Of a DNA stretch of 64,000 nucleotides, positions 33,154 through 44,761 are shown in pieces. A program made the translations under genes and the position numbers. The notes beneath the pieces are model-generated. The model was not told where the DNA came from and searched no databases. It was given only the letters and a program-made list of their open reading frames with translations. Source of the stretch: Pseudofabraea citricarpa (taxonomy: Eukaryota > Ascomycota > Leotiomycetes > Helotiales > Dermateaceae); the NCBI GenBank assembly GCA_029641185.1, contig JAPWGK010000009.1, positions 942,501 to 1,006,500 on the forward strand, given 5' to 3'. Position 1 is the first letter of the stretch. Every line of letters begins with the position of its first letter.

Positions 33154-35556
33154 TTAATTCTCTTCATCGTCTGAATCTGCAAACATGTCTACAGCCCTTG
33201 GTCGCCTTCTTGGCTGTGCAGTTGCAGGCGGCTCTTCCTTCACAGGAGATGCAATAGGGGCTTCAGATACGCTCAGAGGTGATACAGGTGGTGGTGGTGT
33301 TCCTTCTTCCATAGGTTCACCATCCATGTCCTCATCCATAGGCATACCGTCGATGTCATCGTCTTCTTCCATAGGCACACCATCAACATCCTCTTCGTCC
33401 ATTGGTTCTCCATCGACATCTTCCCCGTGGACAATTTCAGGTGTTTCAGGTGCAACCTCAACTGCCTTCCATCGGCTCTTGCCTTTCTCTTTCTCGAGCG
33501 TTTCTTTCTTCAGTGCTTCGATCTCGTCCTTGGGTAGTAATGGTGGATCGTTGAAGACCTTGACAAAGTGCTCTTGACTCTCCTGTGGGAACACACACCA
33601 CCCTTCCCAAAGACTCAGCATGTTGCCTACACTTCTCTTCCACTTCTCCGCTCGAAGACGTCCCCAGTCGAGTTTCTTCTCCATCCGTCCTAAGCGTTCA
33701 AAGACATGCCTTTGTTTTAACGCCGTCTCGAAGAGTTGCCTGTATCGCCATGCATGACGGACACCGCTTGTAGATGAGGACGATAGAATGTCGGATATAA
33801 TGTAGATACCTATCAGACTTGCCGAGCTGGTATCAGAGTCCTCATCTTCTTTGGGTGTAGGAGCATCTTCGCCACTCATCTCCTTTTCTCTGTCCTTCCG
33901 GCGATCCGGGTTGGCTGATGTGTAGGCGAACGGCTTCTCGATATTAGAAATTATTGCCTGTACGACTTCGTCTGCACCACGACCGGCGTGGGAGATTGCG
34001 AATGCTGTTACACGTGCCACATCACCCTTTCGTAGCTTTCCGGTGCTGGTAGGAAGACGGGAAAGTAGATGTGTCAACTTGGCTTTCTCTAATGGATTCA
34101 GGTATGCCTTTCCGTCATCTGTCAACACACTTGGATCTGGGGGGGCACCACCATGGTGCTGCTTCCTCGCTCCTTCATCTCCGGAGTCATCTTCATCTGA
34201 TGAGTTGTACTCAGAATCGGATACGAATTCATCCAAACGAGTAGTATATTCATAGGTTAGTTGTGAGTCGGGTGCTTTCCAGGCTGAACTTCCTTCGAAA
34301 AGAGGCAGGTATTTTCCCTGGCCTCGACGGGTTTGGGAGCCAGTCAGTACTTCCCATAATCTCCAACGATACCAGACACCACCAACACTTCTTGGGTCCC
34401 AGAGCCAGGCCCATTTCTCTTCTCTTTGGACATCCGGTCTACTCATAAGCAACGCTTCAAACTCAGGTCCATGGGTGAGTAAGGACTCAATGACTTTATG
34501 GATAAGCTTTAGTTCTTTGATATCTCGTGGCGCCTGAACTGGAACGTGAAGAATCGCTCCTCCACGGTTCCCCTGGCCTAATCCAACAGGAGCGTAAGAT
34601 GTCGGCGGTGCAAATCCTCTTTGGTGAGTTGGTGGCCCATGTCCTCTTCCCGCTGGTGCTACGGGCACAGGCTTTGCCCCAAAAGGCTGAGATGCTATAG
34701 ATGTTCCCAATGAGGGCAGAGATGTATTGGCAGATATGGCAGCAGAAGAAAGATGTCTGTGCAAGGAGAGATAATATCCATAGCCAAGATACTTATTTTG
34801 CAAAGTATTAACTGCGGCATCGATATCATTGGCGGCGGTATCCTTTGCCAGAGTAACGATCGCAGACATAGACTTCCTCTCGTTGTGAACTCCTGGTCCA
34901 GTGGATGGAAGTATCCGTACAGCATCGACGGTCAAGCTTGATGGCAAAAGAGCTTTAATCACAGCAGGCGACGTCGCAGGAGGTAAAGAGGACAGTCGCA
35001 GAGTCGGCTTCGCAATAGCTCTATCCTCGGCACGATCTGTGCCATGATGCTCGTCCTCATCGTCAGAGGTTTTCAGAGCTTTTGAAGGTGGTGAAGGCCG
35101 GTCGTAATCATCGAATGCTAGTAGTCCCCTATCATCTCTCCTCCGCTCTTGCTGAAAGTTCTCATGTGTTCTCTTCTTTGACAAACTCATCGGTGGAGGT
35201 CCTAGACTGCCAGGTCCACTCATTGGTCCTCCTCTTCCTCCTCCAAAGCCTCTGCCAGCTCCTGGGCCACCGGGCAGCGATGAGGATGTGAAGTGTCGTT
35301 TCGGAGGGCCACTGAATCCCGCATTTCCAAATCTGCCTCCATCCTGTTGACTGAATCCTGACTGGCTTGGGACGTCCTCATCATCAAAAGACTTTACGAA
35401 GTCCTCGAGTACAGCTGCCGTCTCTGCTTCCTCGCGCAATCGTTTGGCTTCGGCTTCAGCCTTCTGTCGTTCGAAGAGGGATTTCTTGGTCGGCGCATGC
35501 AGCTTATTCTCCACTTCTGGAAACTCCTTGATCTTCTTGTCCTTCCTGTCCGCCAT
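33154..35556 (-). CDS. U2 snRNP-associated SR140/U2SURP-like factor
   Basis: Single exon, 800 residues. Homologues (human U2SURP/SR140) associate with U2 snRNP in pre-mRNA splicing. Domains in order: a charged N-terminus with KKSLFERQKAEAEAKRLREE; a Gly-rich stretch (about 95-118); an RRM-like domain at about 184-268 (PTLRLSSLPPATSPAVIKAL to GYGYYLSLHRHL); a SURP module at about 350-410 (LIHKVIESLLTHGPEFEALL, then WAWLWDP); and a CID at about 487-690 (NPLEKAKLTHLLSRLPTSTG, LIGIYIISDIL, KWKRSVGNMLSLWEGW). The C-terminus has a degenerate acidic repeat built on DGEPM/DGVPM/DGMPM units, about 33300-33420 in DNA. The start is the ATG at 35556; the frame opens slightly upstream only with non-ATG codons. 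It is tail-to-tail with seipin, only 186 bp apart. Confidence 0.88.
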   Translation of the reverse strand: MADRKDKKIKEFPEVENKLHAPTKKSLFERQKAEAEAKRLREEAETAAVLEDFVKSFDDEDVPSQSGFSQQDGGRFGNAGFSGPPKRHFTSSSLPGGPGAGRGFGGGRGGPMSGPGSLGPPPMSLSKKRTHENFQQERRRDDRGLLAFDDYDRPSPPSKALKTSDDEDEHHGTDRAEDRAIAKPTLRLSSLPPATSPAVIKALLPSSLTVDAVRILPSTGPGVHNERKSMSAIVTLAKDTAANDIDAAVNTLQNKYLGYGYYLSLHRHLSSAAISANTSLPSLGTSIASQPFGAKPVPVAPAGRGHGPPTHQRGFAPPTSYAPVGLGQGNRGGAILHVPVQAPRDIKELKLIHKVIESLLTHGPEFEALLMSRPDVQREEKWAWLWDPRSVGGVWYRWRLWEVLTGSQTRRGQGKYLPLFEGSSAWKAPDSQLTYEYTTRLDEFVSDSEYNSSDEDDSGDEGARKQHHGGAPPDPSVLTDDGKAYLNPLEKAKLTHLLSRLPTSTGKLRKGDVARVTAFAISHAGRGADEVVQAIISNIEKPFAYTSANPDRRKDREKEMSGEDAPTPKEDEDSDTSSASLIGIYIISDILSSSSTSGVRHAWRYRQLFETALKQRHVFERLGRMEKKLDWGRLRAEKWKRSVGNMLSLWEGWCVFPQESQEHFVKVFNDPPLLPKDEIEALKKETLEKEKGKSRWKAVEVAPETPEIVHGEDVDGEPMDEEDVDGVPMEEDDDIDGMPMDEDMDGEPMEEGTPPPPVSPLSVSEAPIASPVKEEPPATAQPRRRPRAVDMFADSDDEEN
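33294..33424. repeat. Coding repeat, acidic DGxPM(D/E)E units
   Basis: Within the SR140-like gene, about five degenerate copies of a 24-39 bp unit rich in CCATxGGTTCxCCATC on the plus strand encode DGEPMDEE, DGVPMEED, DGMPMDED and DGEPMEEG. Such repeats vary in copy number easily. Confidence 0.7.
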
Positions 35557-35824
35557 TGTCGAGTGCACCCCGGGAGGGAATCAGATGAGAAGTCGAAAGA
35601 TGATGTCAAAGTTGTCACGGTAGGGCGTAGCGCGATTCCGGCATGTCAATTCACATCGCGGAAATGATTGCGCCAGTCGCAAGGTCCCCCCACCAAAGGA
35701 AAAAATACGAACCACTTTTCTTTAGAAGTGACTCCACCAGAGGTAAGTCGTACGGGTCTCAAGCTTATAAAACGTCTCTCTTAGATCCCCATTGAAGTCT
35801 AAGTAACTCTTTTTGTATTCAATC
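35557..35824. other. Divergent promoter
   Basis: 268 bp between the divergent starts of the SR140-like gene and the flavin oxidase. It must carry both promoters; no specific motif is claimed. Confidence 0.45.
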
Positions 35825-37150
35825 ATGGCTATCTCATCCACTCCAGGTTCAATCCTCATCGTAGGTTCTGGCGTCTTCGGCCTCAGCACTGCTTTTTCCC
35901 TCGCTCAAAACCCACGCTACTCCTCCGCCAAAATCTGCGTCCTCGATCGTTCACCATTTCCTTCCCCAGATGGCTCCAGTGTCGACGCTTCACGCATCAT
36001 ACGCGCCGACTATTCGGATCCTGCGTACGCAGCTCTGGCAGCAAAGTCACAGGAAGAATGGCGCAAGCAGGGAAAGGATGATCTGGGAGGGGAGGGGAGA
36101 TACACCGAGAGTGGACTTGCTCTAGTCGCCAATCGCGGACAGCAGGGAGAGCAGTATGTGCGAGATAGTTTCGCAAATATCAAGAGCATGATGGAAGAAG
36201 CCGGAGATCTCGAGGGGTTCCAAGAACTACCCAACAAGGAACACATCGAAGAATGTGTTGGTACGGGTGGAGGGAGTGGGAGTTACGGATACATCAACCG
36301 AAGGAGTGGATGGGCAGATGCCGAGGCTTCGATGAAATGGTTACGCCGAAAGGTGGAGGCTACAGGACGCGTGCAATTTCTTCGTGGAGAAGTTGATCAA
36401 TTGATCAAGGAGGGGAAGAAGGTTGTCGGTGTACAGCTGAAAGACGGAAAAGGATTGAGAGCTGACTTGGTGATCCTAGCTACAGGCGCATGGACGGGGA
36501 AGCTGGTTGATCTCAGAGGGAGAGCTGCAGCTACAGGCCAAGTACTTGTATACTTGGATATTACCAAGGAGGAGCAGGAGAAGTTTGGCAGAATGCCCAC
36601 ACTTCTAAACTTGACTACCGGTCTTTTTATTATCCCTCCAGCGAACCAGGTCCTCAAAGTCGCACGGCACGGGTATGGGTATTCGAACCTTGTCCAAGTG
36701 CCCAATCCGAACAACGCAAATGAGACTATCGAAGTCAGTCTTCCAAAAACGGTATTCGACGACCCGACACAATTAGTTCCAAAAGAAGGCGAGGATGATT
36801 GCCGAGCAGCTCTCAGGCAGATGATTCCCTCCCTGGGTGACCGACCTTTCAAGTATTCAAGAATATGTTGGTACACAGATACGCCAAAGGGCGACTTTCT
36901 CATCACCTATCATCCGGATTTCGACAACCTGTTTTTGGCTACAGGAGGCAGCGGTCATGGCTTCAAATTCCTACCATCAATTGGAGACAAGATAGTGGAT
37001 TGTATAGATGGAAACTGCCCATCCGAGTTCAAGGAGAAATGGGCATGGCCAAAAGAGACAGTAGACAATGTGGTCACCGAAGACGGTAGCCGTGGTGGAA
37101 AATTAGGACTTATCCTTGATGTAGAGTCAAGAAAGGGCAGTAAGTTATAG
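35825..37150 (+). CDS. Peroxisomal FAD-dependent amino-acid oxidase (saccharopine/fructosyl-amine oxidase family)
   Basis: Single exon, 441 residues. This is the DAO/MSOX-type flavoprotein family, which oxidises secondary amines (sarcosine, saccharopine, pipecolate, fructosyl amino acids) to release H2O2. The N-terminal Rossmann motif is GSGVFG at residues 14-19, followed by VDASRIIRADYSDPAYAALA, typical of saccharopine/fructosyl-amine oxidases. Cys348 in ICWYTDTPKGDF is placed like the cysteine that binds FAD covalently in monomeric sarcosine oxidase. The C-terminal FAD contact ATGGSGHGFKFLPSIG is intact. The last three residues are SKL, a canonical PTS1, so import into peroxisomes is expected, where catalase can remove the H2O2. 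Exact substrate unknown. The start is ATG 35825; no intron. Confidence 0.9.
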   Translation: MAISSTPGSILIVGSGVFGLSTAFSLAQNPRYSSAKICVLDRSPFPSPDGSSVDASRIIRADYSDPAYAALAAKSQEEWRKQGKDDLGGEGRYTESGLALVANRGQQGEQYVRDSFANIKSMMEEAGDLEGFQELPNKEHIEECVGTGGGSGSYGYINRRSGWADAEASMKWLRRKVEATGRVQFLRGEVDQLIKEGKKVVGVQLKDGKGLRADLVILATGAWTGKLVDLRGRAAATGQVLVYLDITKEEQEKFGRMPTLLNLTTGLFIIPPANQVLKVARHGYGYSNLVQVPNPNNANETIEVSLPKTVFDDPTQLVPKEGEDDCRAALRQMIPSLGDRPFKYSRICWYTDTPKGDFLITYHPDFDNLFLATGGSGHGFKFLPSIGDKIVDCIDGNCPSEFKEKWAWPKETVDNVVTEDGSRGGKLGLILDVESRKGSKL

Positions 37151-37827
37151 AAAGCCACGGCTAATGATTCATGACACATAGATATAATATAAACGTGGTC
37201 GATTGATCTATCTGAAGAGCAAATCTATGACAGGCCAACGCCGTGCTGAACAGTGTTCCAAGACTTACGTCCATTACTAACTGCCAGAGTGCAAGAGCAA
37301 AATGAAGCAGAGATACTGCCACCACGAAATTAAGAGGTCAGTCAGACGTCAAGCGTTCGTCTGCTGCCTTGTCTCACCACTCTGTCCATTTTTCCTCCCT
37401 TGGAAGGACTCAGAGAATTATGCTCGCCCCACACTGAAGAAATTCTGACCGAAACAAATTATGACGGCATCTTCGACCTGCGCACATGCCATCGCGAAGC
37501 AGAGGTGTGCAATCTATGTTCTTCCGGAAACAAACTACGCAATGCTTAAAAACCACGAGTGTAGAGCCATCTCAACTCTTTCCATGAACGCCGATTGCAA
37601 TGCAAATGAAGGGACAACGGGACAAGCTGGGGACTACCGTAAGACGAGAAGAATTGTCAAAACGGTTAGGGGCGTTCGTCGCCAGATGTCAAGGCTTTTG
37701 AAAGTTTCATGATGTCGTGAGATGAAGGTACTTGTACAATATGAGAAGGGGGTGTTTGATGTTACACCGAATGGGAAGATTCGGGTAGAATGATCGAACC
37801 ACTGGTGCAACTCGTGGCCAGGCCAGA
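37151..37827. other. Convergent intergenic region
   Basis: 3' flanks of the oxidase and of TBP. A short open frame at 37461-37712 has no recognisable feature. Nothing else seen. Confidence 0.5.
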
Positions 37828-38760
37828 TTAGACTTTCTTGAAATCTTGAATAGAGTTAGTAGAGGACTAGAAATATCACGGCGAAGGAGCATACCTTGCA
37901 ACACAGGGTAGATCATCTCAAAGGCTTGATAGATCTCTTCACGGACTTTTGCGCCAGTCAAGACAATCTTCCCACTGACGAAAATCAAGAGGACGATCTT
38001 AGGCTTGATCATTCTGTAGATAAGACCAGGGAACAACTCAGGCTCGTAAGAGCTGAAATTGTGATGGCGAGATGCAAGACCTTCCAAGCGAATGGGGAAC
38101 TTGATATCACAGGAGCCAACGATGTTCTGGATCTTGAAGTCGGTGAACTTAGCATTGAACCCAAGCTTCTGGATAATGCGAGCGTATTTTCTTGATGCAA
38201 GCTTCGAATCGTCCTCTGACTTTGCACCAGTGACAACCATCTTGCCAGAGGCGAAGATCAATGCCGTAGTCTTAGGTTCACGAATGCGCATGATGACAGC
38301 CGCGAAACGCTAAATTGATCAGCCAAGAGAACAAGGAGAGTAGCCTAAGAGTCAGCAGTACCTTTGGGTTGTATTCAGCGTTTCTCGCATGAAGGGCGAT
38401 CGTCTTGAGATCCAAGCGGCAATCAAGATTGACCGTGGCAACGATGTTTCTTATGCAAGATAAGCCTCATGTATTCAAGATGAGGCTGAAGGGGTATACA
38501 TACTGTAGAGTTGGAACAATACCAGACACACCCTGCGTTGCGCCAGGGGTCGCAGCTGGAGTGGCGGGAGTCACCCCATTGCCGTTCTGCGCAGCTGGCT
38601 GTTGACCATTCATTTGACCGTTCTTCTGACCGTTCTGCTTGTCTGCCTCTGACGAAGGAGGAGTCAAGTCGCCAGCACCACCTGGGAAGGAAAGAGAACC
38701 CGGTGCGATGAAGTTCTTGGCCTGGACGGCAGTCGCAGGATGTGTTTGTATCGACTCCAT
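37828..38760 (-). CDS. TBP: TATA-box-binding protein
   Basis: Four exons (38760-38504, 38449-38362, 38309-37895, 37844-37828) encode 258 residues. TBP nucleates pre-initiation complexes for all three RNA polymerases. A variable N-terminus rich in Asn, Gln and Gly (residues about 20-75) precedes the saddle core: [55 protein letters not shown] for repeat 1, and [46 protein letters not shown] for repeat 2. The end, LQDFKKV, is rebuilt by a 17-nt last exon. All joins keep phase. Note VLLIF in repeat 2, as in other fungi. Confidence 0.97.
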
Positions 38761-40960
38761 ATTGGGCGGCGTTGTATGCAGCGCGCAGAGAGGTCTAACG
38801 TATGGGAGTAGAGAGCAGGTCTAGGAGCGATCAGAGTCAGATCGGGAGGTGCGCGTGTAGCGGGGATTGACTCTCGAAGTTGTAGGTAAGGTGAAGGTAG
38901 AGGTGAGGATGAGGATGAGGAAGATGTGGCAGAGATGGATGTGGTGGTGAATGTGAAGGAAGATGTTTGCGCGCGCGCGTCGAGAGAGGGGGCCGTACCG
39001 TTTGCGGGAGATAAACAACTCAATGTCTCCCCTACAGTCGCTGCTCGACGATACTTTGCAAGTCTTGATCGAAGGACCACGATCGATTCAGAACGTGGGG
39101 GATAAAGGTGAAGATGTTTGGGGAGGATGGTATTCCAACGAAGACGCTAGGCGCAATGCGACAGAGTCAACGAACAATGACTGCCTTCCTTTCCTTTGTC
39201 GCAGGAACCGAAGTGACACTGGATGAGTGTGGTTTCGAGTCTCGTCGCGGGAGCCCTGTGCAGGTCGACGCAGTGCAGTGCAGTGCAGTGCAGTTCACTT
39301 GGATTAAATGAATGTAGAGGACAGAGCACAGTGTTCTGCAGGATGGTTGATGCAGAGGTGGAGGCGAGTGGAGATGTGGGTGGTGGTGAAGGTGGTTGGA
39401 TGAAAAAGGTCAGTGCCTCCTTTTTCAAAATGCTAGCCGAGAATCCGGAAGTCGACTTGTTCTCGGGGGAAGGCCAAATATATAGATTTATCCGTAAGGC
39501 AGCCACTCCGCGCTCAGGCATCCACGGCCGCCCAAGAATCACCAAAATCACCCAAGATGACCGGCTTTGGAAGGCTCAACCAATCAGGCGGCCGCGCACT
39601 ACTCGCGACTCAGGGAGCCCCCTGCAGCCTCCCTCTTGAAACCTTCTCTCCTTTTCTTCTCCTGCGATAAGGATTTCCACGACCGAGCGGTCTTTCATCA
39701 CAACATCATCACCTTCACAAACGCAAACGCAAACGCAAAGACAGCTCTCTCTTCGATTCATGCGATATCCAGAAACTCAACGGCCAGCCCTTCTCGTCAA
39801 CTCGACCCCGGCTGCGTCATCCCCCATCATCTCATCGCCACCAGTCACCAGTCACCAGTGGTCAGTCACCCATCACCCATCACTCATCACCAACCGAACC
39901 ACCCAGGACGAGGAACCTGAAGAGAGGCAAGCAGGCAAGAAACGAAAAAGCGATAAAAGAAAGAAAAAAGGCACAGGAGTCGGTTGGCCATGACGCCTCG
40001 TCGCCCCCTTTCTCATACCTGAACTCGAGCCTATCCGACCGACACTGCCCGTCCGCGTCCGCGTCCATCCATCCATCAATCAATCAATCACACCACGGTG
40101 GCCTCTTCCAGCCCAGTCCCGTCCAGCCCAGCCCAGCAATCATCGACTGCTCCTTCTCCAAGCCTTGACATTTGCGATACATGGCACACAATGCGATAAA
40201 TGGAATCAATCCCATCACTGCTGCTGATTGACGACCCTCTCCCCTCTGACACAACAAGCTCTTTGGCGAGTTGGCGAGGCTGTGAAAAAGTGGTGGCTGC
40301 AGTGGCTGCGACGCGAGCATGGATTTCCCGGTTTGGCTTCTATGACTCACGTTTTTAATGCCGAAATTCTGCAATGTAACAGATGAACGTCCAGCCGTCC
40401 ACTCTTGAGTCTGCGACAGCGGCAGCCTGATAGAAAAGAATGCAGCTCGCAACAAGAACAACATCCATCATCCATCATCCTTATCCCCCCAGAATCCCAG
40501 AATCCCAGGAATCAAAGAACCCGTCGTCGATCGGAGGATTCTTTATCGTCGCCGGGTCTTTTGTCCCCCTGCGCTGTCGACGAAAACGCAAGATTAGCGA
40601 TCAGGATTTGGATTTATTGCTGTAAAGCTTGTCGACCTGTCACTAATCAATTTTTCGACTGAGCCTCATCCATTGAAACCCAGACGACCCCGCAAAGTCT
40701 CGACTCCAGACATCTGAAGGCCAAATACGCGCGTTCGTGCTTCATAATCTGTCCTCTTGACTGGTTGCAGTCGTAGAGGGGCCGTAAGCGCTTAACGTCA
40801 TCACATGCCAATATTATGGGTGGAATGTGCATGGCAACGCTGCATCCAGTCAGCAGCACCCACACCCAGTGATTTGGTCGGCACACGCTCGCAGGCTGAA
40901 GGCTGAAGGATGAAGCCTCGATATCTCACAAGTCAAGTATGAAGGGCCATCTTCTTCCAA
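38761..40960. other. TBP upstream region, low-complexity tracts
   Basis: No convincing gene. It holds GAGGTGAGGATGAGG repeats (38900-38945), a CAGTG pentamer run (39271-39294), CAAACG hexamers (39718-39740), CACCAGTCACC-type repeats (39842-39892) and CCATCAATCAATCAATCA (40068-40091). Proximal parts are presumably the TBP promoter and leader. Confidence 0.5.
39271..39294. repeat. CAGTG pentanucleotide run
   Basis: Nearly five uninterrupted CAGTG units. The same pentamer on the same strand forms a shorter run at 5856-5873. Confidence 0.85.
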
Positions 40961-43900
40961 CCCCTTCTCTGCATCGTGATCCTCACCATGCAGAGAAATT
41001 TTCCTATGATTGTCGCACACTCCGCTTCCAACCCTCCAACCGTTTATTGATAAGTTCGTAATTAAAGGACTGGCCTCTAATCTTCTAAACCTCGGCTTAA
41101 GTCTTCAAGCTTTAGCCTTACGCTATCAGCAAGCTCAAGTACCGTTATCGGCTTCTACAAACACTACAGGCAGTACCTGGGTAGGTTTACCGCATGTCGT
41201 GGATCCTGGCTCGATATACGCTACTGAGTTTGATAAGACTGAGTCACGTCGACTGTGAGCAAGGCTACCAGTAGATTTGTGTTGTTTTGAGTTTAAGTTT
41301 GACAGCAGGTGACTGCTGTGAGCAGGAATGCACTACCTTTAACTCGGAAAGGGAAAAGCAGAAGTTCTAGATGGCTGCAGCATTTTGCAAACACCATCTG
41401 AATGGTGTATATGGTCTAAGTAGACCATAAGGTATTCTGGATAGCTCCCGGTCATGTCCTCCATGTCTGCTAGTTGATTAATTACCTTCACATGGTTCTC
41501 GATATTATACAAGCTATTATTGAATACGAAGGGATGCGCCTTCTTTCACGATTAATATCAATACTACAGTTATCCCTTGAGTTTTAGCTTTGGAAGGCTG
41601 TTCTCCCTTCTTTCTTCGACCAGAATTGTTGAGCGGTCTGGACCATCGTCTTTCAACTTGGTACTGGGATTGCTGAATATTGGCAGCCCTTTTTAGACTC
41701 GTGCTTCAACATGATATGTTACTTGATAGCGTTGAGGTCGCATCATCAGCTAGGCTTGACCTTTTTCTCCCCGCAATGTATGGGTGTATACTTGCTGCAG
41801 ATATACACCTTGATGTCAGTGATATAGGCTTCTCCCATAGCAAAATGGTGACTTTTGTCCATGGCAGGAGTAGGCCACTAATTTCATGACTGGCATTCTT
41901 CATAATATATTACCGTAATTACGAGATACAATATGAACCTGGCAACTATCCCATACTATGAAGATGAGAAATCACAATCACCTGTTCGTCGTGAGATTTA
42001 TATACCCGTGCTGATTTCGACAATCCTCCTGTTATTCTCCTCAACTGTATATCTGCAATCTGTGCAGCCCCCCAATAAAGCTCAACTTTGTGGTTGCCGG
42101 TTTGAATTGGAGCTGATGTCGTCAATTTCCGCTGGTCTAGACGGTATAGCGACAGATGGCGCGCTTTCAAACTCTCTACCATCTATAGGATAATTCTCAC
42201 GAACAAGCTGTTCCTAAAGAAGTTCCTTGATTCCTTGAGAGTTTACCCTAGTCCACAGGTAAACATAGCTTTTGACCCGGAGGGTTGTTAAGCACTCATG
42301 AATAAGCTGCTCGAATTATCAATGATTAAGGTTGTCAATAGACTCATATAGAAGGATTAACGAATAAAAGCGGGATGTGTTCTCAAATTAAACTTCTGAA
42401 GAACAGAACGTTCGATCTATGCGTCTCCAATTTATTTCTCCTGCGAGCTTTCTACGCAGAGTACCTACCAGATTTGACGAAGAGATGAAATTGCAACTAC
42501 GTGATACTAGCAGTGTTGCAAAGAAACACTGGGTGGTGCAGTATTTGGAAAAGACTGATATCGAATCCACAAAGACTTGTTCCCCTGACTTCGGGCGGTT
42601 CCCTAGCAAGTTGTATTGTTTTCGTGGTTTCAGATCAGCATTTTGCCCGAACCACTATCCTATACATATTCGCCTAGTCGTGGGTGCAACTTTGAAGTAC
42701 TGATTTCATGGGGATGATAATTGTGACGATAGCATAGCTTAAATCAAAATCATATTAATGTGTGACGATCTGTCAAGGATGTTTGTAAATTTGGCGTTTC
42801 AGAAAAGAGCATCCGTGAAGAGTCCTTGTTGACATGGATGAGATCCATATCTCAAGATATATTGACAAATGATTCTTCGAGCATGAACTAAGGTCTCTCC
42901 TTCAGAACCATAGTGGGGTGGAGGTTGCTGTGGACAACTAAGCCTATAAATATAGGAATGTACGAAGGGGTCCAGGCACTCGTGTTCTCACCTTCTAGAT
43001 TGCCAATTGAAAGGTTGGGTAGTAGTGGATGGCACCGTGGTAGTAATTTCAGAACATGGCAAAAGTCAACTCCCTGAAATTCGAATAATGTGATTAGGGT
43101 TAGAAAATAGAACCGAAAAGGAGACAGCAGATGACAGCAGAACGTAGAAGATCTTTCAAATCAGTAATGGCCTGGGTGTAAGTAATAGTAGCAATGGGTT
43201 TATCCTACTTAACCCTCCTAAATCTATTTTTGTCAAACATTTATGCAACTGTCTTACATGGTGCTGGGAACATCGCAGTTGCGTTCTTGCATCATCCATA
43301 TAGATAAGATTCGAGGCAATTAGAATCGCCTTGGAAACAAAAAGCCTCGTGTGTATTTTGTCTAGAAACCCCATTCTCTGTGTCTAGGGCAACAATGTAT
43401 TATCTGCGGCTTTTGTTTAAGAAGGACGATGAAGTACTCCGGTTATAAATGGGAGTCTTGTGCTTCTTATTCCTAGGAGAAGAATAACGTCTTAGACAAT
43501 TTTATTCACATATCAAATTTGCATCTTGTAGACGTCGACTTAAAAAGTCGACGATTGGGAGTTTTTTGTTGTTTTCTCTGTGATGGCACTCGTACTACCT
43601 TCTGTCGGGCATGAAGATTCAGCGGTATGAAGGCTCGTTACTCACTCGGTCGAGGGAGGACCTGATGATTACGGGCTTGACTGGTACTTCAGAGATATCT
43701 AGGAAGCCCTGGAATAGCTGATTATGGGGTCACTGGGCTTTGACAAGTAGAAAATCTCAAAATGGAAGCGAGATAAAAGCTCAGGAGATAATTTCTTCAA
43801 TGAATCGCCGATGACCATAGGCATTCGTATCAATAGATACAAAACCGTTGCAGGACTCTACGGATGCTTCAGCCCCCAACCCCTAAGCATACCATTGCTC

Positions 43901-44761
43901 TCCTGGAATGAGTTGTTTTGGAGTTTTAAAGCCAGCTACAATCAATCTTCCCTCCTTTCCATGCTTGTGTCGGTAGACAATGTTTTGCTAACTGTGGGCT
44001 GTTCATTAGACCTACAGCCAATATGCCCTGCGACATAAACACTGGAGAGCTAGTAAAATATTTAAGCAGAAATAACTATCGATAGAAGTAAGGAGTAAAT
44101 GAGTTCCAAACATATTTGCTACTAATCGAGAAACGCTTGCGGGTTTTCTGAGCACTATGGATGAGGAGACATAAAGAAACTATTTTGAGGTATCTTTGAC
44201 CCTACAAGGAAGGATAAATGAAATGCAGGCCGGTTATTTGATGCCAGCTGCAGAACCCTTCTTTGTGACTCGGGTTGATAGGGCTTCAGGTGCCACTGGA
44301 AAGCACTAGTGAGACTCTCAATTAGCATAGTCATTTAGTGTTCATTCCGCTAGTGAAATACTAACTGTGTCAATTTAATTGTAATACAAGTACTGCATTG
44401 CGAGTGCTTGCTTCGGTCTTTGAGTGCTACAATCAGTTCGAAGCCGCAAGAGCATATGACCCATGGGGTATTTATTGGGAAGGGAAGAGTCCAAGATATC
44501 ATTTTACCAATAAGAAATTGCAAAGAGATGCATAAAAACCTTGGTGAGTGGTATTTTGCCAGTGCCTTTCAAGGCACCTAAGCTAGAAAGATGCATTTCA
44601 ATCAAAAAATTTGCAGACAACATAGGCAAACAGATATTCATAGATGTCACATTGAATCAGGATTGTCCATTGGCTCAAGGGATATTTAAACACCACAACA
44701 CCACCTTATGCAAGCCATACCAGGTCATAAAATAATTAATCAAATACATTTTGTCAGAAGA
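40961..44761. other. Gene-poor, AT-rich block
   Basis: About 3.8 kb with lower GC than the flanks. Stops are frequent in all frames and the longest open frames are below 100 codons. No transposase, reverse transcriptase, terminal repeats or target-site duplication recognised. It contains a perfect hairpin at 43533-43553. Could be a decayed, mutated repeat or plain intergenic DNA. Confidence 0.45.
43533..43553. repeat. Perfect short inverted repeat
   Basis: Arms CGTCGACTT and AAGTCGACG (9 bp each, fully complementary) with a 3-nt AAA spacer, in an AT-rich non-coding setting. Confidence 0.8.

Noticed and set aside
41010..42190. Possible pseudogene or transposon relic in the AT-rich block
   Set aside because: Short frames (82, 69 and 86 codons) show no similarity I recognise to transposases or other genes; kept only as a composition anomaly.
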